DNA of 64,000 nucleotides from Gammaproteobacteria bacterium (GCA_016718385.1 JADKDK010000004.1:434001-498000), one strand, 5' to 3'. Shown: positions 52,567 through 63,556, numbered from the stretch's first letter. The notes: generated from the sequence alone by a model not told the origin. Numbers and translations are program-made.

Positions 52567-53272
52567 CGGTCAGGCTTTTCAGGCTTTGATGCCCCAGGCG
52601 GCCGCGAATCACGGGGCCAAAATGAATACCTATGCCGAATTTTAGTTCTAATCCGAAAAATTTCTGCAGGTGCGGATTTAATTCCTGAAGCCGCCTGTAC
52701 ATGGATTTGGCGGCAAGACAGGCGTTCAGAGCAGGGTTCTGTCCCTGATGAAAAACAGCCAGCATGGCATCTCCGATGTATTTGTCGATTTCACCTTCGT
52801 TTTCTACAATCGCTTCGCCCATATGCTGAAAAAAGCGGTTCAGGATGTGAACGACATCATGAGCCAGATTGTTTTCAACAAAAGGGGTAAAATCCCTCAA
52901 ATCACAGAAAAGAATAGCGCATTTGATTTCATCTCCCACCGCTTCCAGGGCCTCATCTCCGATATCTTCCAGATCTCTTGCTTCCAGAATCATGCGCCGA
53001 ATCCTTGCTGGCCCGCTGATTCTTGTCTGGCAGGCCAGCCGTACGGAACAGGGAAAACTGCGCCTCAGTGACAGGGCTTCTTCAAGCGGGTTGCGGGGTA
53101 AAAAATGCTCATCTCCTTCAAGAACCGAGATGCGGCAGGTTGAGCATTTGGCCTGTCCATTGCAGGCGGATTTGAAGGGAATACCTGCTTTGCGGGCAGC
53201 CTCAAGGATGGTCATCTCCGAGTTGATGGAGATCTCTTTGTCGCCGACCAGATGTAAAGGAATTTCAGACAT
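52567..53272 (-). pseudogene. [2Fe-2S] ferredoxin-class III adenylate cyclase fusion, truncated by the IS
   Basis: The first 235 codons of a fusion protein. Residues 1-90 form a plant-type ferredoxin with Cys37, Cys43, Cys46 and Cys81 (SACNGQAKCSTC and LACQTRI). From about residue 110 a class III nucleotide cyclase domain follows, with ILFCDLRDFTPF and GEIDKYIGDAMLAVF carrying the two metal aspartates. The C-terminal part, with the transition-state residues, is cut off at the IS91-like 3' end. Ferredoxin-cyclase fusions couple a redox state to cAMP or cGMP, a family inference. Base composition is clearly AT-richer than region 1. Confidence 0.88.
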
Positions 53273-53353
53273 ATTGTTTCTCGACTTTGGTTTCCTGCCT
53301 CATTTCATGAGAGAATATACCCGATTTAATCCCCGGACAGAACGAGGTATAAC

Positions 53354-54256
53354 ATGATTCATAAAATAGATCTGGGGCCAGCGTCCCATCATGGCCCTTT
53401 TGGGAATCCAGCCCCCCTTGGGCTTTTAGGTCTGGCCATTGCCTGCGCTGCTTTTGTGCCCTCTACTTTGGGTTTGAGTCTTGATCCAATGGGGTTAAAG
53501 ACAGCCGCAGTCTTTGCCATTTTATTTGGTTGTGGCTGTCAGCTTCTGGCTGGCCTGATGGAATTTGCCAACAAAAACTCCTTCGGAGGCACGATCTTCA
53601 CCTGTTTTTCCTTTCTCTGGGCTAAAAATGCCTGGGTTTTTATCAGCTTTTCCAAGGGACAGATCCCCGATCACAATATAGGACTGACTGTCGATATCCT
53701 GCTCTTTGTCATCTTCTGTGTATTGACCTATGGTTTTGGCTTCTTCAGCAAAATCATGTTTCTTTTTCTTTTTGTTATTGATCTCCTGTATGTCTGTCTG
53801 ATTATCAAGGGAGTGACCCACACGGCTTTTCTTAACCCCGTGGTAGCCGGTCTCAACATGGCTATGGGCGGCATTGGCCTCTGGATCGCTCTGGCGGCTT
53901 TGATCAATCCCCTCTGTGGTAAGAACCTTTTCTATATCCCTGGCCCCATGTTTGCTCTTCAGAAAAAAGCCCGCTTTGACTGGAGAATGCGTCGGGCCAT
54001 TTTTGATTGTCTGTACCAGCATTTCCGCGAAAGGGCGTATCAGGAAATTTCCTTAAAAGAGCTGGAAACCGCTGTATCTCAGAAAATCAGAGGGAAGGCC
54101 CTGCTGGCTGATTTATTTTATCTGTCTGAATTTGGTTACCTCAAGCTGACCCTTGATCCTCAGGATTCGGGTCATATTCATTCCCTGCGTTTAAACGCCC
54201 AGGGCATTGATCTTTACGAGCAGCTTGTGCTCAAAAAATACGATTTTCAGGCATAA
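53354..54256 (+). CDS. Acetate/succinate transporter (GPR1/FUN34/SatP family) with C-terminal extension
   Basis: A 300-residue protein. The first 190 residues have six membrane helices and the family signature NPAPLGLLGLAI near residue 20. This family (SatP/YaaH) imports acetate or succinate with protons. Residues about 205-300 are a soluble extension (FDWRMRRAIFDCLYQHF, then LKELETAVSQKIRGKALLADLFYL), helical and winged-helix-like, absent from the E. coli protein of 188 residues. The frame is intact. It is divergent from the cyclase gene and shares its AT-richer composition, which suggests both come from one source genome, possibly Desulfobacterota-like. Confidence 0.88.
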   Translation: MIHKIDLGPASHHGPFGNPAPLGLLGLAIACAAFVPSTLGLSLDPMGLKTAAVFAILFGCGCQLLAGLMEFANKNSFGGTIFTCFSFLWAKNAWVFISFSKGQIPDHNIGLTVDILLFVIFCVLTYGFGFFSKIMFLFLFVIDLLYVCLIIKGVTHTAFLNPVVAGLNMAMGGIGLWIALAALINPLCGKNLFYIPGPMFALQKKARFDWRMRRAIFDCLYQHFRERAYQEISLKELETAVSQKIRGKALLADLFYLSEFGYLKLTLDPQDSGHIHSLRLNAQGIDLYEQLVLKKYDFQA

Positions 54257-54261
54257 TTACA

Positions 54262-54490
54262 GTGCTTCAGATCGGCGGAGTTTCTGCTGGCTTAGCCTCG
54301 GCATTCTGCTTTGGCTGCATGGGATTTTTTGTACATGCCCTGCACCCGATCAGCGGGGCTCAGGCTCTTTTTTTTCGTGGACTGTTTGCGGTTATTGTCC
54401 TCTGGCCTTTTCTTGGCCCTGATTTTACTAAACGCCTGTTCAGCCGTGATGGACGCATTCTCTGGCTGAGAGCTGTCACCGGCTCTCTGT
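54262..54490 (+). pseudogene. EamA/DMT-family transporter, N-terminal fragment
   Basis: About 76 codons starting with GTG: LQIGGVSAGLASAFCFGCMG, then FFVHALHPISGAQALFFRGL and FAVIVLWPF, typical of the first two helices of an EamA permease. It is cut off at 54,490, where argP sequence begins (AGGACAGGCTGG). It starts 5 bp after the acetate transporter, so the two were adjacent in the source DNA. Confidence 0.82.
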
Positions 54491-55285
54491 AGGACAGGCT
54501 GGGACAGGTGTTGGTGGTGCGTCAGCCACCATGCCGGCCCACGCCGGCAGGCGAGTTACTGCTACGTCGAGTGCGACCGATGCAAACCTTGGAAGCGGAG
54601 GCGCTGGCCGACTTTCTTCCAGAAGAAAGCCAGGGCGCGAAGACACGCCCCATCCCCATTGCGGTCAACAGCGACTCGCTTGCAACCTGGTTCCTCGGCG
54701 CTTTGTCCCAACTGAACCAGCGGTATGGCTATCTGTTCGACGTGCGGGTGGACGATCAGGATCACACCCTCGGATTGCTGCGCGACGGGTCTGTGCTCGG
54801 TGCCGTCACGGCTGAAAGCGTCCCAGTGCAGGGCTGCACAGTTGAGGCGCTTGGGGCGATGCGCTACCAGGCCATCGCGGCACCGAAGTTTGTTGCACAC
54901 CACTTTCCTGTTGGCGTGGATGCAGCATCACTCGCCAAAACCCCGATGATCGTGTTCGACCGCAAGGATGAGTTGCAGTGGCGTTTCGTGCGCCGAATCA
55001 CCCGCGCCCACCTGGCACCGCCGATCCATTACTTGCCGACAGCTACCGGGTTTATTGACGCGGCGGCGCTTGGCTTGGGGGTGGTGTCTGGCTCCCGAGT
55101 CGCTGCTGCAATCTGCGCTAGTGGAAGGCCGCGTGGCATGTATTGCCCCGGATCGTTCACTCGATATACCCCTGTATTGGCAGCACGCTGCCATTCGTTC
55201 CGATACCTTGCAGAATATCAGTGCAGAACTGCGCCGGGCCGCCGGCAATGCCTTGCATAAGGCACCGAGGAAGGCGATGGCTTAG
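54491..55285 (+). pseudogene. ArgP-like LysR regulator, copy 2 (5'-truncated, frameshifted)
   Basis: The gene starts at codon 42 of copy 1, without the helix-turn-helix, and the frame breaks at about 55,080 where a run has five Gs (GGCTTGGGGGTGG) against four in copy 1. The region broken in copy 1 is open here (FLPEESQGAKTRPIPIAVNS). The product cannot bind DNA. It is part of repeat R. Confidence 0.9.
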
Positions 55286-55698
55286 GGACGGGATGGCCGA
55301 ACTTTGCCCAGCGGATGCGGAATACCACCATCGCCGTAGGTATGCGTCACCTGGGCAATGACCACTTGAAAGCCATTGAGCCACCGTGCTTGCTTTCGCT
55401 TCGCTTCTTGATGAATTGGGTGCTCTATTAGTACCCGAAGCGCCTCCATGCTTTCCCAGTAGTACACATTGGAGATTAGCCCTGTGGCAGAGTTTTCCCA
55501 GGCTTCCTCGCCCATGTAGCCGGGGATGGATCTGGCGAGCTGTGCGATGGCGTTGTCCAATCCATGGAACTCGTCGTCAAACTCACGCTTGGCGAACGTG
55601 AAGGTGCTGGTGTAGATGGTGTCCGGCAAATCAAGCCCCTGTAGTAATGACGGGTGACATACAAGTCCAGTTTTCCAAGTCGATGTTACAGCGGACAT
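55282..55698 (-). CDS. Antibiotic biosynthesis monooxygenase-like protein, copy 2
   Basis: Identical in protein sequence to the ABM-fold gene at 50,774-51,190 (138 residues, start at ATG 55,698, same promoter and same overlap with the argP stop). As it is intact in both repeat copies, dosage could be doubled if the duplication is real. No catalytic residues can be assigned by eye; the role is unknown. Confidence 0.83.
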   Translation of the reverse strand: MSAVTSTWKTGLVCHPSLLQGLDLPDTIYTSTFTFAKREFDDEFHGLDNAIAQLARSIPGYMGEEAWENSATGLISNVYYWESMEALRVLIEHPIHQEAKRKQARWLNGFQVVIAQVTHTYGDGGIPHPLGKVRPSRP

Positions 55699-56426
55699 AG
55701 CGCCCTTCTTCAATCAACTTCTTGTTTTGGCGTGTCGGCGCGATGCGCCGCCGGGCTTTCGGGCTGCGCCCCGTGCCGTCTTTGCCGTCACGGCCATTCG
55801 GCTTCAATCCCTCACGCCTTCGCGCCTGCGGGCGCTGCGCGCTGCGCTTGCCTCCAGGGGAAAGCCCTGCGGACTATCCCCGCCGCGCGCAGCTTGGCGC
55901 CCCTCGATGCCGCCGAACCGGCTGCGCCGGATCGGCCCGGCCATCGCCCCGCCGCGTGGGCGGAGCGATGGCGAACACGCTGACACTTGCTGCGGCAGGT
56001 TGTGCGGATGCGTGCCGTCCTCAACGCTGGCGGTTCCCGCCCATCACGTCACGAAGGACAGTTCACGGACAACCCGCCCGGCATCGCTATGGAGCTTCCA
56101 TGCCACGCCTCAAAACCTGCGCCGCAAGGTGTAGCAGGGGCGTTCTCGCCTGTCGTCGGGTGGTTGACCTGGCCCGCGTCAGGGGGGGCGAGCCGGAGAA
56201 GCCTTCGGGCGGGGATGCCGAGCCGGCCATATCTCCTTTCGGAGCGGTTCGGCCCAAGGCGTCCTTGTCTCGTTGTGAATCCTGGCGGGGGCACGGCTGC
56301 GCCTCGGGCTTCATGGCTGCAACCGTCCGGCGAAAACAATTTCCCCGCCGCTACGCGGCTTCCTCGCGCAGCAAATTCTTTTCGCCTCCCGGCTCTCCAC
56401 TACGTTGCGACCGCAAGCGGTGCAGC
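55699..56426. other. GC-rich non-coding stretch, copy 2
   Basis: The same stretch as 51,191-51,918 with a few indels; no gene seen. It joins the IS91-like sequence at 56,427. Confidence 0.6.
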
Positions 56427-57077
56427 CCGCTCGATTTCATCGCCCGGTTGGCGGCTTTGGTGCCCAAGCCGCGGGTCAATCTGATCCGCTTCCACGGCGT
56501 TTTCGCGCCCAACAGCCGGTACCGCGGGCAGGTGACGAAGGCCAAGCGGGGCAGAGGCGGTCGGCGTGCCACGACGGCAGACATGGAGGAGCCAACGCCC
56601 GCCGAACGCCGGGCCTCGATGACCTGGGCGCAGCGTCTGAAACGGGCTTTCGGCATCGATATCGAAACCTGTCCGGCCTGTGGTGGGGCGGTGCGGATTA
56701 TCGCCTGCATCGAGGATCCCGAAGTAATCGCGAAGATCCTGAGCCACCTCGATGCGAAAGCGGGCAGGGCCGAAGCCGCGCGGCGGCCACCGTGCCGGGC
56801 GCCGCCCCGGACGCGACTGTTCGACTGCGAGTCGGACTACTCTGAGCTGTTCTGAGACCTCACCCGGGGCCGCGACGCGGCACGGTGGCGGCTTGGCCTG
56901 ACGGCCGACGGCACCGGAAAACGTACGCCAAGGGACGATTGGATGGGGGATTCGGGCGCCGCAAAGCCCGTCAGAAGCGTTTCGCGGGCTCGAATGACGA
57001 CCGAAGGCTGGTGTTCGGCGGTGAATGCGTGGATGGGATACTGCCGGGCGAAAAAGGGGATTTATACGACCTATACC
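56427..57077 (+). mobile_element. IS91-like element, copy 3b (strongly 5'-truncated)
   Basis: The same truncation point as copy 3a, as part of repeat R. It ends at TATACC (57,077). Unlike the other copies, the DNA that follows is an intergenic end: the PEP-CTERM gene stop lies nine bases later, so no gene is cut on this side. Confidence 0.9.
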
Positions 57078-57086
57078 CCGCCTGCT

Positions 57087-58580
57087 TCAGCGGGCCCGGC
57101 GGCGGCGCAGCAATGCGAGCATGCCGATGCCGCCTAACAGGGCGGCGCCGGGTTCCGGGATCACCACCGCCTGCAGGCTTCCGGATTGGAAGTAGGCGAA
57201 GCGGCCGCCGCCGAGGTTCAGCGCGTTGGCGAGGCCGAAGTTCTCGACGTTGGTGAAATCGAAGTTCGAACCGGAGAGGAAGGTGTAGGTGCCGTCCGCC
57301 GCGGTGAGGACATCGAATCCGACGAGGTCATCGAATCCGAAGCCATCGAAGCTGACCGGACCGGCGACGGTTAGAGTCCCCCCGGTGACGTCGAGTTTGG
57401 ATCCGACGTCGAAGTTGAGGGCTCCCGCGAGCGAACCGGAGCCGGCGATGGTGGCTCCGCTTTCGACGGTGACGGCGGTGTTTCCAAGCGCGCCGGTCAC
57501 TAACAGGGTGCCCGCGGAAACGATGGTGGCTCCGGTGTAGTTGCTGGTGCCGGAGAGCGTGAGGGTGCCGGAACCTTCCTTGGTCAGGTCGCCCGAGCCG
57601 CTCAGGCCGGAGACGACCGTGGGGTTGTAACCGTTCGTGTCGATGGTCCCGCCACCGGCCAGAAGGTTGGTCGTGCCTGCGCCGCTGATGTTGATGAGGT
57701 TCGCATCACTGGAGGTCGCCTTGAGCGTGCCGCCATCGAAGTTCAGGGTGGAGACGGCGCCACCGACGATGGCATCCACGGCGACCGTTCCGCCGTTCTT
57801 GATGGTGATGGTGCTGGTGCCAGCGGTGGTGCCCCGCTGCATGTCGATGTAAGTGCCGCCACCCGCGGTACCGTTGATCGCGCCGCCATCCACGGTGAGC
57901 GTGCGGGTGCCGCTGTTTCCGGAGATGCCGAACATGATGTCGGTGCCGGCGTTGAGATTCAGCGAGCCGCCGTTGCTGACTTCCATGCTTGATGAGGTCG
58001 GATCCCATTGGCCGAGGATCACCCAGCGGGCCGTGGTGGTGGCGACGTTGACCGCTCCGCCATTGATGATCATCGAGGCGGCGGTTCCGGTGTTACCTGC
58101 GAAGCCGAGTCGCAGATCATTCTGAACGTTCAAGGTGCCGCCGGAGATCGTGGCGCTGCTGGTGCCGGAGGTGGCGCTCATGCCGAGGTGGCCGACGTCA
58201 AACAGACCGCCGACATTCATGGTGCCGCCGGTCATGGTCATCTGGCCGTTAGAGTAGTTGCCCGCGCCCCAGAAATCGGAGCCGATCTGGGTGTCTCCGC
58301 TGATGTTGACGGTTCCCGCGGCGAGATTGAAGGTTCCGCCGGAGTTCGGCAGCGCGCCGCCGTTGGTCGTATTATTCGGAGAAACGTAGAGTCCGGACGC
58401 GGTGAGCGTGCCGGTCGTGTTGACGTTGAGCACGCCGGTCGATCCGTAAAGGCCGACAAGGATGTTGCCGTTTCCATTGAGAGCGCCCGACGTGTAGCTA
58501 CCGCTGCCGGTGACGTTCATGGTGGCGTTGCCGGCCCAGTCACCCACGAAGGTCCAGTAGTTGGTGCTCAACGAACCCGC
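57087..58580 (-). pseudogene. PEP-CTERM beta-strand repeat protein, N-terminally truncated
   Basis: At least 494 codons, open to the junction at 58,580. The sequence is a long run of short repeats rich in Gly, Thr, Ser and Asn (for example NLAAGTVNISGDTQIGS, SATISGGTLNVQNDLRLG, KEGSGTLTLSGTSNYTGAT), the autotransporter-associated beta-strand pattern that builds a beta-helix. It ends with PEP-CTERM sorting sequence: VIPEPGAALLGGIGMLALLRRRRAR, that is Pro-Glu-Pro, a membrane helix and an Arg cluster. Such proteins are exported and processed by exosortase in Verrucomicrobia, Planctomycetes and some Proteobacteria. The signal peptide end is missing at the junction with the icmF fragment. Confidence 0.88.
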
Positions 58581-58795
58581 GCGAGGAGGAGAAGCGCCAG
58601 CAGATCGACAACCTCGCGGCGTTCCAGGCGCGCCACGGCGCCGAGACGCCCGAAGCCCTGGCGCAGCTGCAGCGCGTCGCCGAGCAACGCGGCAACCTGT
58701 TCGCCGAGATGATGGAGACGGTGAAGGTCGCCTCGCTCGGGCAGGTCTCGGGGGCGCTCTACGAGGTCGGCGGCATCTACCGGCGGAACATGTGA
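58581..58795 (+). pseudogene. icmF C-terminal fragment, copy 2
   Basis: The last codons of icmF (EEEKRQQIDNLAAFQARHGAE, then TPEALAQLQRVAEQRGNLFAEM ... GGIYRRNM), identical to 38,508-38,722. It is shorter on its 5' side because the PEP-CTERM sequence begins there. No function. Confidence 0.9.
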
Positions 58796-58994
58796 CGCCC
58801 TGTGGGGCGGGCCGTAGGTCGGGCTGAAGCCCGACCGACGCCGCAATTCTGTCGTAGGAGCGGGCCGTGCCCGCGACCTGGTGCGGGACAGGTTTCGCGG
58901 CTGATTGGGTCGGCGCTGCGTTTCCCGTGCTTGTGCCGGCGAGGAGCGGTCTTCAGACTGAACCATCGCCCGCTAGCGCAAGGACGCGCAGCCG

Positions 58995-60491
58995 ATGCAC
59001 GCCCACGGCAGGGAAGCCGCCGGTGGACTCGTCTACGAGCGCCACCGACCCGAGGACACCCGGCTCTACCGGCTGGTGGAGCAGCACTACCCGGCGTTCG
59101 TCGAGCACCTGGCCGAGCAAGGCATGGCGCTGCCCGCGTACGTCGAGAAGGAGTTCGAGTCCTACCTGAAGTGCGGACGACTCGAGCATGGGTTCCTCCG
59201 GGTCCGTTGCGACAGTTGCCATGCCGAGCACCTGGTCGCGTTCAGTTGCAAACGCCGGGGCTTCTGTCCGAGCTGCGGTGCCCGGCGCATGGTCGAGAGC
59301 GCCGCGCTGCTGGTCGACGAAGTCTTCCCGAAACAACCCGTACGGCAGTGGGTGCTGAGCGTCCCGTATCCGTTGCGGTTCTTGTTCGCCAGTCGCCCGG
59401 CCGTGATGGGCCAGGTGCTCGGCATCGTCTACCGTTGCATTGCCACTCACCTGATCAAGAAGGCTGGGTTTTCCCGCACAACGGCCCAGACCGGTGCGGT
59501 CACGCTGATCCAGCGCTTCGGCAGTGCGCTGAATCTGAATATCCACTTTCACATGCTGTTCCTCGACGGGGTGTATGTCGAGCGCACCGACGGCTCACTG
59601 CGCTTCCACTGGGTGAAGGCCCCGACGAGTGCCGAGCTCAGCCGTCTGACCCACGCTCTTGCACGGCGCATCGGGCGGTTCCTCGAACGCCAGGGGCTAC
59701 TCGAGTGTGACGCCGAGAACAGCTACTTGGTCGGCGACGAGCTCGCCGACGGGCCGATGGATCAGCTGCTGGGTTCCTCGATCACCTACCGCATTGCCGT
59801 CGGGCCGCGGCAGGGCCGCAAGGTCTTCACGCTACACACGCTGCCAGCCTGCGATGAGTCGTTCGGTGACGGGGTGGGTAAGGTGGGCGGGTTCTCCCTG
59901 CATGCGGGCGTGGCGGCGCGCGCGGATGAACGCGAAACGCTCGAACGGCTGTGCCGGTACATCAGCCGCCCGGCGATCGCGGAGGAGCGCCTGTCGCTCA
60001 CCCCGAGCGGCAAAGTCCGCTACCAGTTGAAGACGCCCTACCGCGATGGGACCACGCACGTCATCTTCGAGCCGCTCGATTTCATCGCCCGGTTGGCGGC
60101 TTTGGTGCCCAAGCCGCGGGTCAATCTGATCCGCTTCCACGGCGTTTTCGCGCCCAACAGCCGGTACCGCGGGCAGGTGACGAAGGCCAAGCGGGGCAGA
60201 GGCGGTCGGCGTGCCACGACGGCAGACATGGAGGAGCCAACGCCCGCCGAACGCCGGGCCTCGATGACCTGGGCGCAGCGTCTGGAAACGGGCTTTCGGC
60301 ATCGATATCGAAACCTGTCCGGCCTGTGGTGGGGCGGTGCGGATTATCGCCTGCATCGAGGATCCCGAAGTAATCGCGAAGATCCTGAGCCACCTCGATG
60401 CGAAAGCGGGCAGGGCCGAAGCCGCGCGGCGGCCACCGTGCCGGGCGCCGCCCCGGACGCGACTGTTCGACTGCGAGTCGGACTACTCTGA
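58995..60491 (+). pseudogene. IS91-family transposase, copy 4 (nearly full length, late frameshift)
   Basis: The best-preserved copy: open from the start through the zinc-binding domain, the HUH motif NIHFHMLFLDG and the PRVNLIRFHGVFAPNSRYR block. A one-base insertion near 60,284 (CGTCTGGAAACGGG against CGTCTGAAACGGG in the other copies) then replaces the C-terminal zinc finger with unrelated residues. The HUH nuclease part would still be made. Since the other copies read correctly here, the frameshift may be a sequencing error and this copy may be the active master. Confidence 0.9.
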
Positions 60492-60723
60492 GCTGTTCTG
60501 AGACCTCACCCGGGGCCGCGACGCGGCACGGTGGCGGCTTGGCCTGACGGCCGACGGCACCGGAAAACGTACGCCAAGGGACGATTGGATGGGGGATTCG
60601 GGCGCCGCAAAGCCCGTCAGAAGCGTTTCGCGGGCTCGAATGACGACCGAAGGCTGGTGTTCGGCGGTGAATGCGTGGATGGGATACTGCCGGGCGAAAA
60701 AGGGGATTTATACGACCTATACC
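60492..60723 (+). mobile_element. Conserved 3' end (oriIS-like) of the IS91-like element, copy 4
   Basis: The same end as the other copies, finishing TATACGACCTATACC. It is followed directly by the truncated ABC-F gene. Confidence 0.85.
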
Positions 60724-61340
60724 CTCATGGTGCTCTCGCGCTCGTTGAGGATGTCCTCCAGCCAGCGGATGGTGTCGATGTCGAGGTTGTTGGTCGGCTC
60801 GTCGAGCAGCAGGATGTCGGGGTTGGCGAACAGCGCCTGCACCAGCAGCACGCGCAGCTTCCAGCCCGGCGCCACTTCGCTCATCGGCCCGTTGTGCTTT
60901 TCGATCGGGATGCCGGCGCCCAGCAGCAGCTCGCCGGCGCGCGATTCGGCGGTGTAGCCGTCGTACTCGGCGAAGTGCGATTCGAGCTCGGCGGCGCGCA
61001 TGTAGTCGTCTTCCGTCGCGTCCGGATTGGCGTAGATCGCGTCGCGCTCGGACATGCAGGCCCACATCTCGGCGTGACCCATCATCACCACGTCGAGCAC
61101 CCGGATATTTTCGTAGCCGAACTGATCCTGCTTCAGGTAGGCCATGCGCTCGCCCGGATCGAGCGAAACGTTGCCGGCGGAAGATTCCAGCACGCCGGCC
61201 AGGATCTTCATGAACGTGGTCTTGCCCGAGCCGTTGGCGCCGATCAGGCCGTAGCGATTGCCTTCGCCGAACTTGACCGAGACGTTTTCGAAAAGCGGCT
61301 TGGCGCCGAACTGGATGGTGACATTGGAAGCGACGAGCAT
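60724..61340 (-). pseudogene. ABC-F ATPase (YbiT-type), truncated by the IS
   Basis: The first 205 codons of an ABC-F translation factor: MLVASNVTIQFGAKPLFENV, Walker A GANGSGKTT, the YbiT-style signature MSEVAPGWKLRVLL and Walker B ILLLDEPTNNLDI. ABC-F proteins rescue or gate ribosomes at the E site and have two ABC domains. The second domain and the linker are lost at the IS91-like junction. The DUF779 gene follows upstream on the same strand. Confidence 0.9.
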
Positions 61341-61429
61341 GGTGCGGGAACCGGGGAATGCAGCGAAGGCGGCATTCTACCGGTCCGCATGCGGTCTCCG
61401 GACAAAAGTCGGCGCTGGCGGGACGGCGT

Positions 61430-61807
61430 TCAGCGCGCGTCACTTCCCTCCCGCGCACTCAGCTCCGCCCGTTCGGCATCGGTGAATACGCGTGACCGCG
61501 TGTGGAATGCCTTGCCTTCCGGCCCCTCGAGCGAAAAGGTGCCGCCCGTGCCTTCGATCACGTCGATGATCAGCTGCGTGTGCTTCCAGTAGTCGTATTG
61601 CGACTTGCTCATGTAAAACGGGCAACCGCCGATGTCGCCGAGATACTCGTCGCCGGCACCGATCGTGAGTTCCCCGGGCAGGTAGCAGTTGGCGGCGCTG
61701 TTGTCGCAGCAGCCGCCCGATTGGTGGAAGAACACCGACCCGTGCTTGCGCTTCAGCCGTTCGATGAGCTCCAGCGCGGCAGGCGTGGCGATGACTTTGT
61801 CGACCAT
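61430..61807 (-). CDS. DUF779 protein, partner of aldehyde dehydrogenase
   Basis: A 125-residue DUF779 protein: LIERLKRKHGSVFFHQSGGCC, DNSAANCYLPGEL, GGCPFYMSKSQYDYWKHTQL. Cys pairs suggest metal binding. The family is commonly encoded next to NAD-dependent acetaldehyde dehydrogenases and alcohol dehydrogenases. Function unknown. It is 75 bp after the aldehyde dehydrogenase stop and likely in the same operon. The start has AAGGAGACG upstream. Confidence 0.88.
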   Translation of the reverse strand: MVDKVIATPAALELIERLKRKHGSVFFHQSGGCCDNSAANCYLPGELTIGAGDEYLGDIGGCPFYMSKSQYDYWKHTQLIIDVIEGTGGTFSLEGPEGKAFHTRSRVFTDAERAELSAREGSDAR

Positions 61808-61882
61808 GCGCGTCTCCTTGAAAAACGGGCCGGCCCGATTCCGCGGGCCGGCCCCGAACCCCGCATTGCGCGAGGAGGAGGA

Positions 61883-63403
<1,521 letters not shown>

Positions 63404-63462
63404 GTGATTCTCCTCGTGGTGTTGTCGATGGTGTTGTCCCGAAGCGGGATCGCGACCGACAG

Positions 63463-63478
63463 TGCATGGGCCGTGCCA
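63463..63478 (-). promoter_or_regulatory. Sigma-54 promoter of the aldehyde dehydrogenase operon
   Basis: On the minus strand TGGCACG-GCCC-ATGCA, close to the -24/-12 consensus TGGCACG-N4-TTGCA with exactly 10 nt between GG and GC. It is about 60 bp before the start codon. Confidence 0.82.
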
Positions 63479-63556
63479 GGCACGCGACCACCCGGTATTT
63501 GCAAGGGTTCGCGCGGCATAGGCAATGGATTGCAAATTTGGCGGCTGAAAAATGAC

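Larger units (their letters stand above)
54491..57077 (+). repeat. Repeat R, copy 2
   Basis: A near-exact second copy of 49,985-52,566. Differences are indels in homopolymers or short runs: an added base at about 54,630 (GCCAGGGCG), an added G at about 55,080, and exchanged run lengths near 56,280 (GTGAATCCTGGCGGGGGCAC against GTGAAATCCTGGCGGGGCAC). Its left end is inside argP, and its right end is the fixed IS end. Confidence 0.92.
58581..60723 (+). repeat. Repeat A, copy 2: icmF tail + IS91-like element
   Basis: The same 2,143-bp unit as 38,508-40,650. It holds 72 codons of the icmF tail fragment (to the stop at 58,795), the REP-like hairpins, the transposase gene and the fixed 3' end (60,723). 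Confidence 0.9.

Noticed and set aside
38508..60723. Class 1 integron or integrative conjugative element
   Set aside because: No integron integrase, attC sites, tyrosine recombinase or relaxase were seen; the repeats are explained by the IS91-like ends.
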